Assembly (NCBI GenBank): GCA_964470285.1
Contig: CAYYBZ010000167.1
Location: 1 to 5,392 of the forward strand
Length of the DNA: 5,392 bases
Source: CAYYBZ01 sp964470285 [NCBI: uncultured Oligoflexia bacterium]
GTDB taxonomy: Bacteria > Bdellovibrionota_G > CAYYBZ01
Reading direction: 5' to 3'
Shown: positions 1 to 5,345 of the stretch, piece by piece
Layout: each line of letters begins with the position of its first letter
Numbering within the stretch: the stretch's first letter is position 1
Program-made: the position numbers and the translations under genes
Notes under the pieces: generated by a model
The model's input: only the letters and a program-made list of their open reading frames with translations
What the model was told of the DNA's origin: nothing
Databases searched by the model: none

Positions 1-330
1 ACGTTCGGACTCGGATCACAGGAAAAATCAATAACGCTGCAAAATGACCGCTTACTGTTCGATACCGTAGGTTCATTTGCAGAAAACAAAGATAAGGCAA
101 GAAAAATAAGAATTGATAAAATAGTTCCTGCCCTTCAAAATAAGCAGGAAGTCATTCTGGATTTTGAAGGTATCGATTCTACTACACAGTCATTTATTCA
201 CGCCCTGATAAGCGATTTATTCAGAACCTACGGTAACGAAATATTGGATAAAATCAATTTCAAAAACTGCAACAAAACAATTCAAAAAATAATTAATATC
301 GTTGCCGATTACATGCAGGAAAGTTCATAG
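1..330 (+). CDS. STAS-like DUF4325 domain protein, C-terminal fragment
   Basis: An open frame enters from the left edge and runs 109 codons to TAG at 328-330. The 5' end lies outside the window. The visible protein has the pattern I associate with the DUF4325 STAS-like domain: a strand VILDFEGID around visible residues 52-60, then TTQSFIHALISDLF, a GNEIL segment, INFKNCN, and a final amphipathic helix (TIQKIINIVADYMQ). Known of the family: DUF4325 domains resemble anti-sigma-antagonist STAS folds and are often fused to, or encoded beside, an HTH or a histidine-kinase-like ATPase in regulatory or defence-type loci. I infer a regulatory protein-interaction role, but the partner or N-terminal domain is not visible. 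It is not clear whether this is a stand-alone small protein or the end of a larger one. No terminator with a T-run follows the stop. Confidence 0.72.
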   Translation, partial: TFGLGSQEKSITLQNDRLLFDTVGSFAENKDKARKIRIDKIVPALQNKQEVILDFEGIDSTTQSFIHALISDLFRTYGNEILDKINFKNCNKTIQKIINIVADYMQESS

Positions 331-547
331 ATAAAATCATCATTCTACATTATGCGCCAAGGGATGGAAGACTCAGGGGTCTGTGACCGGATCCCACATT
401 TCCCGTAGGAGCCCAACCTAACAAAACCAACGCAAAAGCAGCCGAAACCAATCTATCTCTTCCTGATATTCCCGGACCGTGCTTTATGACTCGAATTGGG
501 GAGAAAGATGGGAATAATCATAGAAAAATCAGAAATTTAAATTTCAG
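331..547. other. Intergenic spacer with repeat copy 1, no gene seen
   Basis: This 217-base stretch separates the DUF4325 gene from the convergent metallopeptidase-like gene. No credible ORF is seen on either strand. It has a weak interrupted inverted repeat (GGGAT at 361-365 against ATCCC at 391-395, enclosing AGAC/GTCT), and its right part (454-533) is copy 1 of the dispersed repeat also found at 2368-2447. No convincing rho-independent terminator is visible for either flanking gene. Confidence 0.6.
454..533 (+). repeat. Dispersed ~80-base repeat, copy 1
   Basis: Hand alignment of 454-533 with 2368-2447 gives about 63 identical positions of 80 without gaps. The shared blocks include ATCTCTTCCTGA, TTATG, GGAGAAA, ATGGGAAT and GAAAAATC. 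Both copies are in the same orientation. The homology stops abruptly at its right end, where copy 2 continues into two hairpins and copy 1 does not, so copy 1 may be a truncated remnant. The left limit is uncertain, because a short gapped similarity (AAAAGC then CCG) may extend it some 15 bases. It is not recognised as a named element. Confidence 0.6.
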
Positions 548-1645
548 CTATTTTCCCTGCTCATAAATATTCCACAGATTTTCTTCGAAATCCCTTTGGG
601 AAAGCGAATATTTATTTAAAGCTTGAATCCACATATTATGAATATATTCCGAAATGGATAACAGCTTTTTTGCGAATATATAATTTTTGCAGTTTATGCA
701 AAATTTCGACTCATATAATTCTTTATTATTCTTTTTAATGAAGTTTAAATATCTGACCATATAGACCATGAAGAGATTCATAATGGCACCCTGTCTCATC
801 CCGTCTGAATGCACAACTGCTCTTTTGCCGAAGAAATCAAGGATTTTGGCCCTAGCTGCCAGTTCTATGGAGTAGCTTAAAAGCTCTCCAGCTATATTCA
901 AGAAAGTTCTGTCTTCACCTTCCAAATATGTATTCTGAATTATTTCCAAAAAATAAGCGCTTCTTTCATTATCTGTGGGGAATCGGTCAAAAGCTACCGA
1001 ACTTATTGCAGGAAATTCAGGATCAAGATCAAAGCACATTTCATTATCATCAAAAGGATTATAAATACATGGAGAATCAGAATAAGTTATAAAATGGTTC
1101 AATTCATGGAGCATTAAGGCTACTGATTCGTAAAATTCCAGTGTTTCCGTTCCGCCACAGTCCAAAAACTGCATCGGGCCCAGATCTTTATCTTCCCATT
1201 GCCAGCTTTTGCTTTCTCTATGTTTTTGAATAATGTTATTTGCCCAGTAAGCATCCATGGCGTCCACAATCTGAAGAGCCCTGTTCAGACATTGACCAGA
1301 AGGTATTGCGTTTTCATGTTTTGAGTTTAAAAAATAGGAAATACCTGAATCAGCTTCATTAGGATCTTTATAAATGACTATTTGAATTGACCCTAAATAA
1401 TCATTTTTAATTTTATATTTTTTCTTCCAGCATCGATCTTCCACCAAAACAATATTGCCTTTTGAAAGCGGTTCTCCCATTGAATATGAATTCGAAACAA
1501 AATCTAAAATCTGATTGATTGTTTTGCTTACCTCGCCGTTATCTAAACATTCAGTACTTGATTTTTCATCAGCACAATAAGAATGGAATATATTTGAAAA
1601 GAAAATGACCGCTAATAAGAAAACTATTCTATTTAATTTAAGCAT
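548..1645 (-). CDS. Predicted exported HExxH metallopeptidase-like protein
   Basis: I place the start at ATG 1643-1645, giving 365 aa ending at TAG 548-550. AAAAGGA sits a few bases upstream, and the product then begins with an ideal signal peptide: a short basic stretch (MLKLNR), a hydrophobic core (IVFLLAVIFFSNIF) and likely cleavage after SYCA. An upstream ATG (1658-1660) and TTG (1703-1705) remain open but have poorer ribosome sites. The central motif HELNH (residues 180-184 from this start, in ALMLHELNHFITYSD) fits a zinc-binding HExxH. The helix NERSAYFLEI about 45 residues on could supply a third ligand in the gluzincin manner, but this is inference. The mature part has eight cysteines, including a CINC pair near the end, consistent with disulfides in the periplasm or outside the cell. 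I do not recognise the exact family, and the substrate is unknown. The CPBP remnant lies upstream on the same strand, ~200 bases away, so co-transcription is unlikely. Confidence 0.68.
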   Translation of the reverse strand: MLKLNRIVFLLAVIFFSNIFHSYCADEKSSTECLDNGEVSKTINQILDFVSNSYSMGEPLSKGNIVLVEDRCWKKKYKIKNDYLGSIQIVIYKDPNEADSGISYFLNSKHENAIPSGQCLNRALQIVDAMDAYWANNIIQKHRESKSWQWEDKDLGPMQFLDCGGTETLEFYESVALMLHELNHFITYSDSPCIYNPFDDNEMCFDLDPEFPAISSVAFDRFPTDNERSAYFLEIIQNTYLEGEDRTFLNIAGELLSYSIELAARAKILDFFGKRAVVHSDGMRQGAIMNLFMVYMVRYLNFIKKNNKELYESKFCINCKNYIFAKKLLSISEYIHNMWIQALNKYSLSQRDFEENLWNIYEQGK

Positions 1646-1681
1646 CTTATTCCTTTTCATCTGTTCTTTATAGTTTGACGC

Positions 1682-1710
1682 GAAATAGCATTTTTTACAG
1701 ACCAAGTCAA
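1682..1710 (-). promoter_or_regulatory. Candidate sigma-70-type promoter of the metallopeptidase-like gene
   Basis: On the minus strand TTGACT (1710-1705) is followed, after 17 bases, by TATTTC (1687-1682). TGC precedes the -10 as in an extended -10. The -35 matches consensus at five of six positions and the -10 only at about three. Transcription would begin near 1675, some 30 bases before the ATG at 1645. The upstream TTG (1703-1705) falls inside this promoter, which further supports the shorter protein. Confidence 0.33.
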
Positions 1711-1843
1711 TTGGAATCCTTCATGCTTACGTAAGTATCTATTTTTCAATACTTATGAATCAATCAGCGGCAGTTAATCCCAACTCATGAAGTGAATTGG
1801 AAAGCCCGTCACGGGGAGCAAAACAGCTTACTTTTTTGTTTTG
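1706..1843. other. Intergenic spacer with several short palindromes
   Basis: The spacer between the two minus-strand genes contains the perfect 10-base palindrome CTTACGTAAG (near 1727-1736). Beside it is an AAGTAT/ATACTT inverted repeat. CTTCATG and CATGAAG form another inverted pair, each lying next to a copy of AATTGGAA (direct repeat). These could be regulator sites for the gene at 548-1645, but no known operator is recognised. Confidence 0.4.
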
Positions 1844-1845
1844 CT
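1817..1845 (-). terminator. Inverted repeat at the end of the CPBP remnant
   Basis: AGCAAAACA (1817-1825) and TGTTTTGCT (1837-1845) form a perfect 9-base inverted repeat around an 11-base loop. It overlaps the stop codon of the CPBP remnant (TAG, 1846-1844). The position suggests a transcription-end structure, but the stem is AT-rich and no T-run follows on the minus strand, so the terminator role is weakly supported. Confidence 0.3.
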
Positions 1846-2370
1846 ATCTAACCTTCTTTGATTCAACTAACGGGAATTTGACATCTTTATGCGGAAAATG
1901 ATTTTTTACGAGCCAGATGACCCCTGGAATACCTATGGCAAAAAATATGATTCCGACTGTAATTGTATCTATGCTTTGTAAATCCTCTAAAATGTCGGCT
2001 CTTGTATGCTTCTTATCGGTATATACATAAAAGGAGTAAATAACTGCAGCAAAATTATTTATTGCATGCAAAAGTATTGGAAAGATTATTGATCTTGTAT
2101 GGATAAAAACTAAGCACATAGCTATTCCAAAAAGAGTAGATCCGACCGGATCAGCATGTAATATACCAAATAGCAAAGATGAAATTATAATCGCCTTTCC
2201 TATTCCGTATTTACTTGTCATTAGCTAAGAAGAAATCCTCTGAAAACAAATTCTTCCAGGATCGGTGCTAAAATAACGTAAGAGAAAATGAGTTCTTTCC
2301 CAAGGTGTTCATTGTAAATCTCAGCTAAAACATTTAAATATTGATTGGACAGGGGAAAAGCCGGCTTCAT
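1844..2370 (-). pseudogene. CPBP/CAAX-type intramembrane metalloprotease, frameshifted and 5'-truncated
   Basis: Two overlapping minus-strand frames together encode one CPBP (Abi/CAAX protease) core. The first can start at ATG 2368-2370, with AGGAAG just upstream. It encodes 49 residues, including the motif EEFVFRG (EExxxR) in APILEEFVFRGFLLS, and ends at TAA 2223-2221. The second starts at ATG 2221-2219, sharing the A of that TAA as TAATG. It gives 125 aa with FGILH (FxxxH motif), HAINN (HxxxN motif), hydrophobic segments and a charged tail. In intact family members these three motifs lie in a single polypeptide, with glutamates and histidines as metal ligands or catalytic residues. Here a one-base shift just after FRGFLL separates motif 1 from motifs 2 and 3. 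The combined ~174 residues also lack the N-terminal membrane segments expected of this 200-300 aa family. Decay is the simplest reading. Coupled translation of two fragments through TAATG, or a sequencing error, is possible. Known roles of the family include prenyl-protein processing, peptide maturation and bacteriocin immunity; the role here is unknown. Confidence 0.75.
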
Positions 2371-2447
2371 CTCTTCCTGAAATTCATGGTTCTTGCCTTA
2401 TGGATCGGATTAAGGAGAAAAATGGGAATTATCATGGAAAAATCCGA
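2368..2447 (+). repeat. Dispersed ~80-base repeat, copy 2
   Basis: This copy matches 454-533 at about 63 of 80 positions. Its left end coincides with the 5' end of CPBP similarity and, read on the minus strand, supplies the ATG (2370-2368) and AGGAAG ribosome site of the CPBP remnant. Insertion or recombination of this element into the CPBP gene would explain the missing N-terminus. Rightward it continues into the hairpin region 2477-2540, which may be part of the same element although copy 1 lacks it. Confidence 0.6.
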
Positions 2448-2476
2448 CTGGGGAGCCATTTTTTCATTATCGAACT

Positions 2477-2508
2477 GGGGATTTTCGCCAAATCGGGCGG
2501 AGATCCCC
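2477..2508 (+). repeat. 13-base-pair hairpin, plus-strand specific
   Basis: GGGGATTTTCGCC (2477-2489) pairs with GGCGGAGATCCCC (2496-2508) around the loop AAATCG. The stem is 13 pairs long with two G-U wobbles. On the other strand those wobbles become A/C mismatches, so the structure is better as plus-strand RNA or top-strand single-stranded DNA. TTCGATTTTT follows at 2509-2518, giving a terminator-like look, but no plus-strand gene lies upstream. It may be the end of a small RNA or a structural part of the repeat element. Confidence 0.5.
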
Positions 2509-2518
2509 TTCGATTTTT

Positions 2519-2540
2519 CGGGCTCGCGCAAGCGAGCCCG
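2519..2540. repeat. Perfect 9-base-pair GCAA-loop hairpin, left copy
   Basis: CGGGCTCGC (2519-2527) and GCGAGCCCG (2532-2540) are perfect inverted repeats around a GCAA tetraloop, a stable GNRA loop. No T-run follows on either strand, so it is not a standard terminator. A variant with the same 16-base core recurs at 3811-3831, on the far side of the XRE-ImmA operon. Confidence 0.62.
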
Positions 2541-2638
2541 AATTCTCACAAAAACTGCTCTAAAAGTAAATGGATATTTTTACTGATATCTTTATAACCA
2601 GTTTAAATGATTACATATATTTTTTGATGAATAATTTT

Positions 2639-2692
2639 CCTTTATGTGGTATTATTATTACCACATGGTAACCATATTACCACATAAAGGAG
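2639..2692 (+). promoter_or_regulatory. Triple-site operator and ribosome binding site of the XRE-ImmA operon
   Basis: TATTACCACAT occurs exactly at 2656-2666 and 2675-2685. An inverted copy with one mismatch lies at 2644-2654, and the small palindrome ATGGTAACCAT (2665-2675) sits between the two direct copies. The outer arms CCTTTATGTGGTA (2639-2651) and TACCACATAAAGG (2678-2690) are a perfect 13-base inverted repeat. The strong Shine-Dalgarno AAAGGAG (2686-2692) lies 7 bases before the ATG at 2700 and largely within the right arm. The inferred ligand is the XRE protein encoded immediately downstream, giving autoregulation. A promoter presumably overlaps: TTGATG (2624-2629) and TATTAT (2650-2655) are candidates, but their 20-base spacing is longer than usual, so I do not call exact boxes. 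Confidence 0.7.
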
Positions 2693-2699
2693 TTTAAAT

Positions 2700-3062
2700 A
2701 TGTTCGGTGAATTCATTAAAAAGAAAAGGCTTAAACATGATTTGAGTCTAAGAAAATTCTGTAAAATAATAGGTGAAGACCCCAGCAACTGGAGCAAAGT
2801 TGAACGCGGATTATTATTACCTCCGAAAGAAGATGACAAATTAAAAACTATTGCCAAAGCACTACAGATCAAGACTGATTCCGATGAATGGAATAAATTA
2901 AAAGATCTAGCGGAAATTTCATCAGGGAATATCCCCCCCTATATAAAATCCAACAAAGAATTACTGGAGTTTTTACCGGGATTTTTTAGAACATTAAACA
3001 ATGTGAAGCCAACTAAAAAAGAGCTTGAAGAACTTCTTGAAGCACTGAAAAAGGGAGAGTGA
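2700..3062 (+). CDS. XRE-family helix-turn-helix repressor of an ImmA-type operon
   Basis: The 120-aa protein starts at ATG 2700 behind AAAGGAG. Residues ~3-56 form an XRE/Cro-C1-type DNA-binding domain: FIKKKRLKHDLSLRKFCKIIG, the recognition-helix segment DPSNWSKVERG and KLKTIAKALQI are typical. The rest is a helical tail ending in a strongly charged segment (PTKKELEELLEALKKGE), perhaps for dimerisation or for the part cut by the peptidase. The next gene begins one base after the stop, so the two are co-transcribed and probably translationally coupled. By analogy with ImmR/ImmA of ICEBs1 and DdrO/IrrE of Deinococcus, I infer that it represses its own promoter through the TATTACCACAT sites and is inactivated by the downstream metallopeptidase. 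A toxin-antitoxin-like role, with this as antitoxin, is the alternative. Whether it controls genes elsewhere cannot be seen here. Confidence 0.85.
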   Translation: MFGEFIKKKRLKHDLSLRKFCKIIGEDPSNWSKVERGLLLPPKEDDKLKTIAKALQIKTDSDEWNKLKDLAEISSGNIPPYIKSNKELLEFLPGFFRTLNNVKPTKKELEELLEALKKGE

Positions 3063-3063
3063 G

Positions 3064-3738
3064 TTGACAGAAATATTTGATTATTCCGAGCTCATATGTC
3101 CACGTCTTTACCCAAGAGATATCCATAAAAAAGCTGAAGAATTTAGAGAGAAATTTTGGCCGAAAGGAGCTCTCCCTGTTGATATAGAATTAATTGCAGA
3201 AAAGATGGGTTTTTATTGGAAATCTATCGGCACTGTTTCGGATAAATTCGATGCATTACTTCAAATAAATGATGAAAATGATAAATCAATAATTGTTAAT
3301 AAAAAATTTTTTGACAACGAAACTTATGAGAATAGGTTAAGATTTTCAATAGCACATGAAGTAAAGCATTATGTTTTACATAAAAAAATTATTGTTAAAG
3401 TCAAAGAAATAATCGGTGGATTCAGTGAAGAAGATTATCTTGATAAATATTACTATACATTCATAAAATGCTTTCCTGAAGATCAATGGCGATATTTTGA
3501 ATATCAGGCCAATGAATTCGCGGGAAGACTATTAGTTCCTCATGAAAGATTAAAGCAAGAAATTCATAAAATATTAGGTGACCTTAGAAAGGATCCTGAT
3601 ATATCAAAAATGATTGAGGATGACCCCAATGGTGTTCTTTCATGGGCTAGCACTTCATTATGTAAACCTTTTGGTGTTTCTGCCGACTGTATCGAGAGAA
3701 GAGCTAAAAACGAGAAGTTGTGGCCAGAAAGTTTTTAA
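3064..3738 (+). CDS. ImmA/IrrE family zinc metallopeptidase
   Basis: The 224-aa protein uses TTG (3064-3066) as start. GGGAG lies 6 bases upstream, the repressor stop is one base away, and no in-frame ATG occurs until residue ~48. The ImmA/IrrE (COG2856) signature is intact: LPVDIELIAEKMGF near residues 37-50, IIVNK and a FSIAHEVKHYVLH segment with zinc motif HEVKH at 98-102, then EYQANEFAGRLLVP at 146-159 carrying the expected third ligand (ExxAN, E146). The C-terminal part (ASTSLCKPFGVSADCIERRAKN) is a typical helical end of the family. Known role: members cleave or inactivate an adjacent XRE repressor in response to DNA damage or another signal. The inferred target is the protein encoded at 2700-3062. 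Cytoplasmic: no signal peptide or membrane segment. Length is normal and no catalytic residue is missing. Confidence 0.88.
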   Translation: MTEIFDYSELICPRLYPRDIHKKAEEFREKFWPKGALPVDIELIAEKMGFYWKSIGTVSDKFDALLQINDENDKSIIVNKKFFDNETYENRLRFSIAHEVKHYVLHKKIIVKVKEIIGGFSEEDYLDKYYYTFIKCFPEDQWRYFEYQANEFAGRLLVPHERLKQEIHKILGDLRKDPDISKMIEDDPNGVLSWASTSLCKPFGVSADCIERRAKNEKLWPESF

Positions 3739-3780
3739 AAAACTGAAGCTGCTACTTTTATGACTCTTTAAAAATTTGCG

Positions 3781-3796
3781 CCCCCCCCCCAAAAAA
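3781..3796. repeat. Homopolymer tract C10 followed by A6
   Basis: Ten cytosines (3781-3790) run directly into six adenines (3791-3796) in the spacer between the convergent ImmA-type and ATPase genes. Such tracts are prone to slippage and to base-calling errors. It lies outside both coding frames, so length changes would not alter either protein. Confidence 0.9.
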
Positions 3797-3810
3797 GCAA
3801 TACTGCGAAG

Positions 3811-3831
3811 CGGGCTCGCGCAAGCGGGCTC
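3811..3831 (+). repeat. GCAA-loop hairpin, right copy, possible convergent terminator
   Basis: GGGCTCGC (3812-3819), loop GCAA (3820-3823) and GCGGGCTC (3824-3831) give an 8-pair stem with two G-U wobbles. The first 16 bases (3811-3826) are identical to 2519-2534. It sits 73 bases after the ImmA-type stop and 7 bases beyond the ATPase stop on the opposite strand. It may help end transcription for one or both convergent genes, though no immediate T-run follows. The wobbles make it stronger as plus-strand RNA. On the minus strand a T6 run (3796-3791) lies about 15 bases past the stem. Confidence 0.45.
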
Positions 3832-3838
3832 CATGAAT

Positions 3839-5005
3839 TCAAAGCGGCTTGATCAGTTTTGTAAGTTTCGATGCCGGAATTGCCCTAATCTTTTTATCCA
3901 TCAAGTATGTATGTTCCCCGGCATAAATAACTTCTATTCGTTCTAATCTTAGCGTTTCGAGAGCAGATCTCATAGAGGAAGTTATTTTAGGTGAAAGTGT
4001 TCTCTTAAATTCATATCCTATTCTTTTTCGACCGCGAACAATTAATAAATCAAGTTCCGCTCCGCCGTGTGTTGCCCAAAAATAACACTCTTCCGATCTG
4101 GCTTTTAGTCTTCGTATGACTTCTCTTATAAGAAACCCTTCCCATGAACTTCCAACTTTCGGATAGAATTCCAGCTCCTTTGCGCTATCAAGATTAAGCA
4201 AAGTATGTAAAATACCGCTATCTGAGATATAGACTTTAGGGGATTTGACCTGACGCTTTTTTATATTCTCCTGCCAGGGTCTAAGCTGCAAAACTACATA
4301 AGCCGACGTTAATAAATCCAGATAGCGAGTTACTGTTGTGTCCGAGATACCAAATGAACGACCGAATTCTGAAGCATTCCAAATCTGGCCATGATAGTGA
4401 GCAAGCATTGTCCAAAATTTACGAAGCGAGGCTGCGGGAATGTTAAACCCAAGCTGCGGTATGTCGCGCTCTAAAAAAGTTGTAATGAATTGCCTTCTCC
4501 ATTCATTACTTTTTTCTTCTGTTCTAGCTAGGAACGCACGTGGGAACCCTCCCCTAATCCACAACTTCTTAATATTGCTTATACCAATTTCACCTAGATC
4601 AAAACCTCCAAGTTCATAATAATTAATGCGTCCAGCTAAAGATTCAGAGCTTTGCCTTAGCAAATCAGGAGAAGCACTACCCAAAATTAAAAATCGTCTC
4701 TTAGCACCTACTTTATCAGCCAGGACTCTAAGGACCGGGAATAAATCAGCTTTTCTTTGTATTTCATCAATAACGACTAAACCTTTTTCTGCTTCAAGCG
4801 CAAGCATAGGATCTGCTAAGCGTGACAAATCAGAAGGATTTTCAAGATCGAAAAATGATGAGCTCCCTTTATACCGCTTGATTATTTGTCGAGCCAAGGT
4901 GGTTTTCCCGACTTGCCTGGCTCCTATAATTGCAACAACCTTGTTGCTCCTCATGCGATCTTCGATTTGTTCAATATGCATTTTTCTATTTATCATATCG
5001 TACAT
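3839..5005 (-). CDS. AAA_14/DUF4143 ATPase with nuclease-like C-terminal domain
   Basis: Walker A GARQVGKTT lies about 28 residues after the chosen start. Walker B LVVIDEIQ, a sensor-like ILGSAS and LAGR follow in the order of the AAA_14 family. The DUF4143 half comes next: a winged-helix-like segment (NASEFGRSFGISDTTVTRYLDLL), then E in WEGFLIREVI, D in GGAELDLLI and ExK in GYEFKRT, the E-D-ExK pattern of PD-(D/E)xK folds. With the start at ATG 5003-5005 (AAGG 4 bases upstream) the protein is 388 aa. ATG 5042-5044 would add 13 residues but has no Shine-Dalgarno, and ATG 4994-4996 is also possible. Length and motifs are complete, so the gene looks functional. The family is widespread, patchy and of poorly known function; neither substrate nor partner gene is visible. 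It is convergent with the XRE-ImmA operon and stands alone here, with nothing to suggest a joint role. Confidence 0.85.
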   Translation of the reverse strand: MYDMINRKMHIEQIEDRMRSNKVVAIIGARQVGKTTLARQIIKRYKGSSSFFDLENPSDLSRLADPMLALEAEKGLVVIDEIQRKADLFPVLRVLADKVGAKRRFLILGSASPDLLRQSSESLAGRINYYELGGFDLGEIGISNIKKLWIRGGFPRAFLARTEEKSNEWRRQFITTFLERDIPQLGFNIPAASLRKFWTMLAHYHGQIWNASEFGRSFGISDTTVTRYLDLLTSAYVVLQLRPWQENIKKRQVKSPKVYISDSGILHTLLNLDSAKELEFYPKVGSSWEGFLIREVIRRLKARSEECYFWATHGGAELDLLIVRGRKRIGYEFKRTLSPKITSSMRSALETLRLERIEVIYAGEHTYLMDKKIRAIPASKLTKLIKPL

Positions 5006-5111
5006 GTTGCCTTGAAATCTCTGCACTGTCAACCGATATTTCATGGTTAAATTATCAGTCTTTTTGTGCGCTCAACCATCGCAATCTTACAACAGGTTAA
5101 CATTGCAGAGG

Positions 5112-5139
5112 CTTAGCTTCGCCGGATGGCGAAGCTAAG
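5112..5139. repeat. Perfect 12-base-pair hairpin with GGAT loop
   Basis: CTTAGCTTCGCC (5112-5123) and GGCGAAGCTAAG (5128-5139) are perfect inverted repeats around a four-base loop. No T-run follows on either strand, so it is not a canonical terminator. It could be a palindromic dispersed repeat or an RNA structure. It lies about 70 bases upstream of the first possible ATPase start. Confidence 0.65.
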
Positions 5140-5282
5140 GACTGCCCCGAGATGGTATTCTTCTTCAATTTTCATGTCCGGCGGAGCTCTATCTTTGGAG
5201 TGTGAGCTGACAAGTTAGAACAAAGTAGATTTGAAATGTAATTTTTGCAAAAGCGAGCGAAGACGGATGCACCGCCGACGCG

Positions 5283-5324
5283 GATAAAACAACTAATAAT
5301 ACGGTTTGGTTTGGATGTTTTATC
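5283..5324. repeat. 9-base inverted repeat with 24-base loop
   Basis: GATAAAACA (5283-5291) is matched perfectly by TGTTTTATC (5316-5324). The loop is long, so this may be a protein-binding dyad rather than an RNA hairpin. Its AAAACA/TGTTTT core resembles the inverted repeat at 1817-1845. Confidence 0.45.
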
Positions 5325-5345
5325 TGTTCGAGGGGCAGGACGCTT

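Noticed and set aside
39-45. Lipobox for the exported protein (SYC near residue 44 from the TTG start of the 548-1705 frame; these positions are residues, not bases)
   Set aside because: The residues before the cysteine (HSY) do not fit a lipobox well, even a relaxed one; ordinary signal-peptidase cleavage after the following alanine is more likely.
2341-2597. Short overlapping ORFs of 60-81 codons on both strands (2341-2586, 2400-2597, 2367-2549)
   Set aside because: They run through the repeat and the hairpins, overlap each other in different frames, match no family I recognise and owe their length to the local composition.
2642-2872. Minus-strand ORF of 76 codons
   Set aside because: It lies antisense to the XRE repressor and its operator, and the repressor frame is clearly the real one.
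2519-3831. CRISPR-like array from the repeated GCAA hairpin
   Set aside because: There are only two copies more than 1.2 kb apart, with genes between them and no regular spacers.
4626-5015. Plus-strand ORF of 129 codons
   Set aside because: It is antisense to the Walker A/B region of the ATPase, which has unmistakable family motifs.
5151-5220. Tiny plus-strand frame after the 5112-5139 hairpin, and a 20-codon minus-strand frame through it
   Set aside because: Both are very short and lack a ribosome site; the pattern comes from the palindrome.
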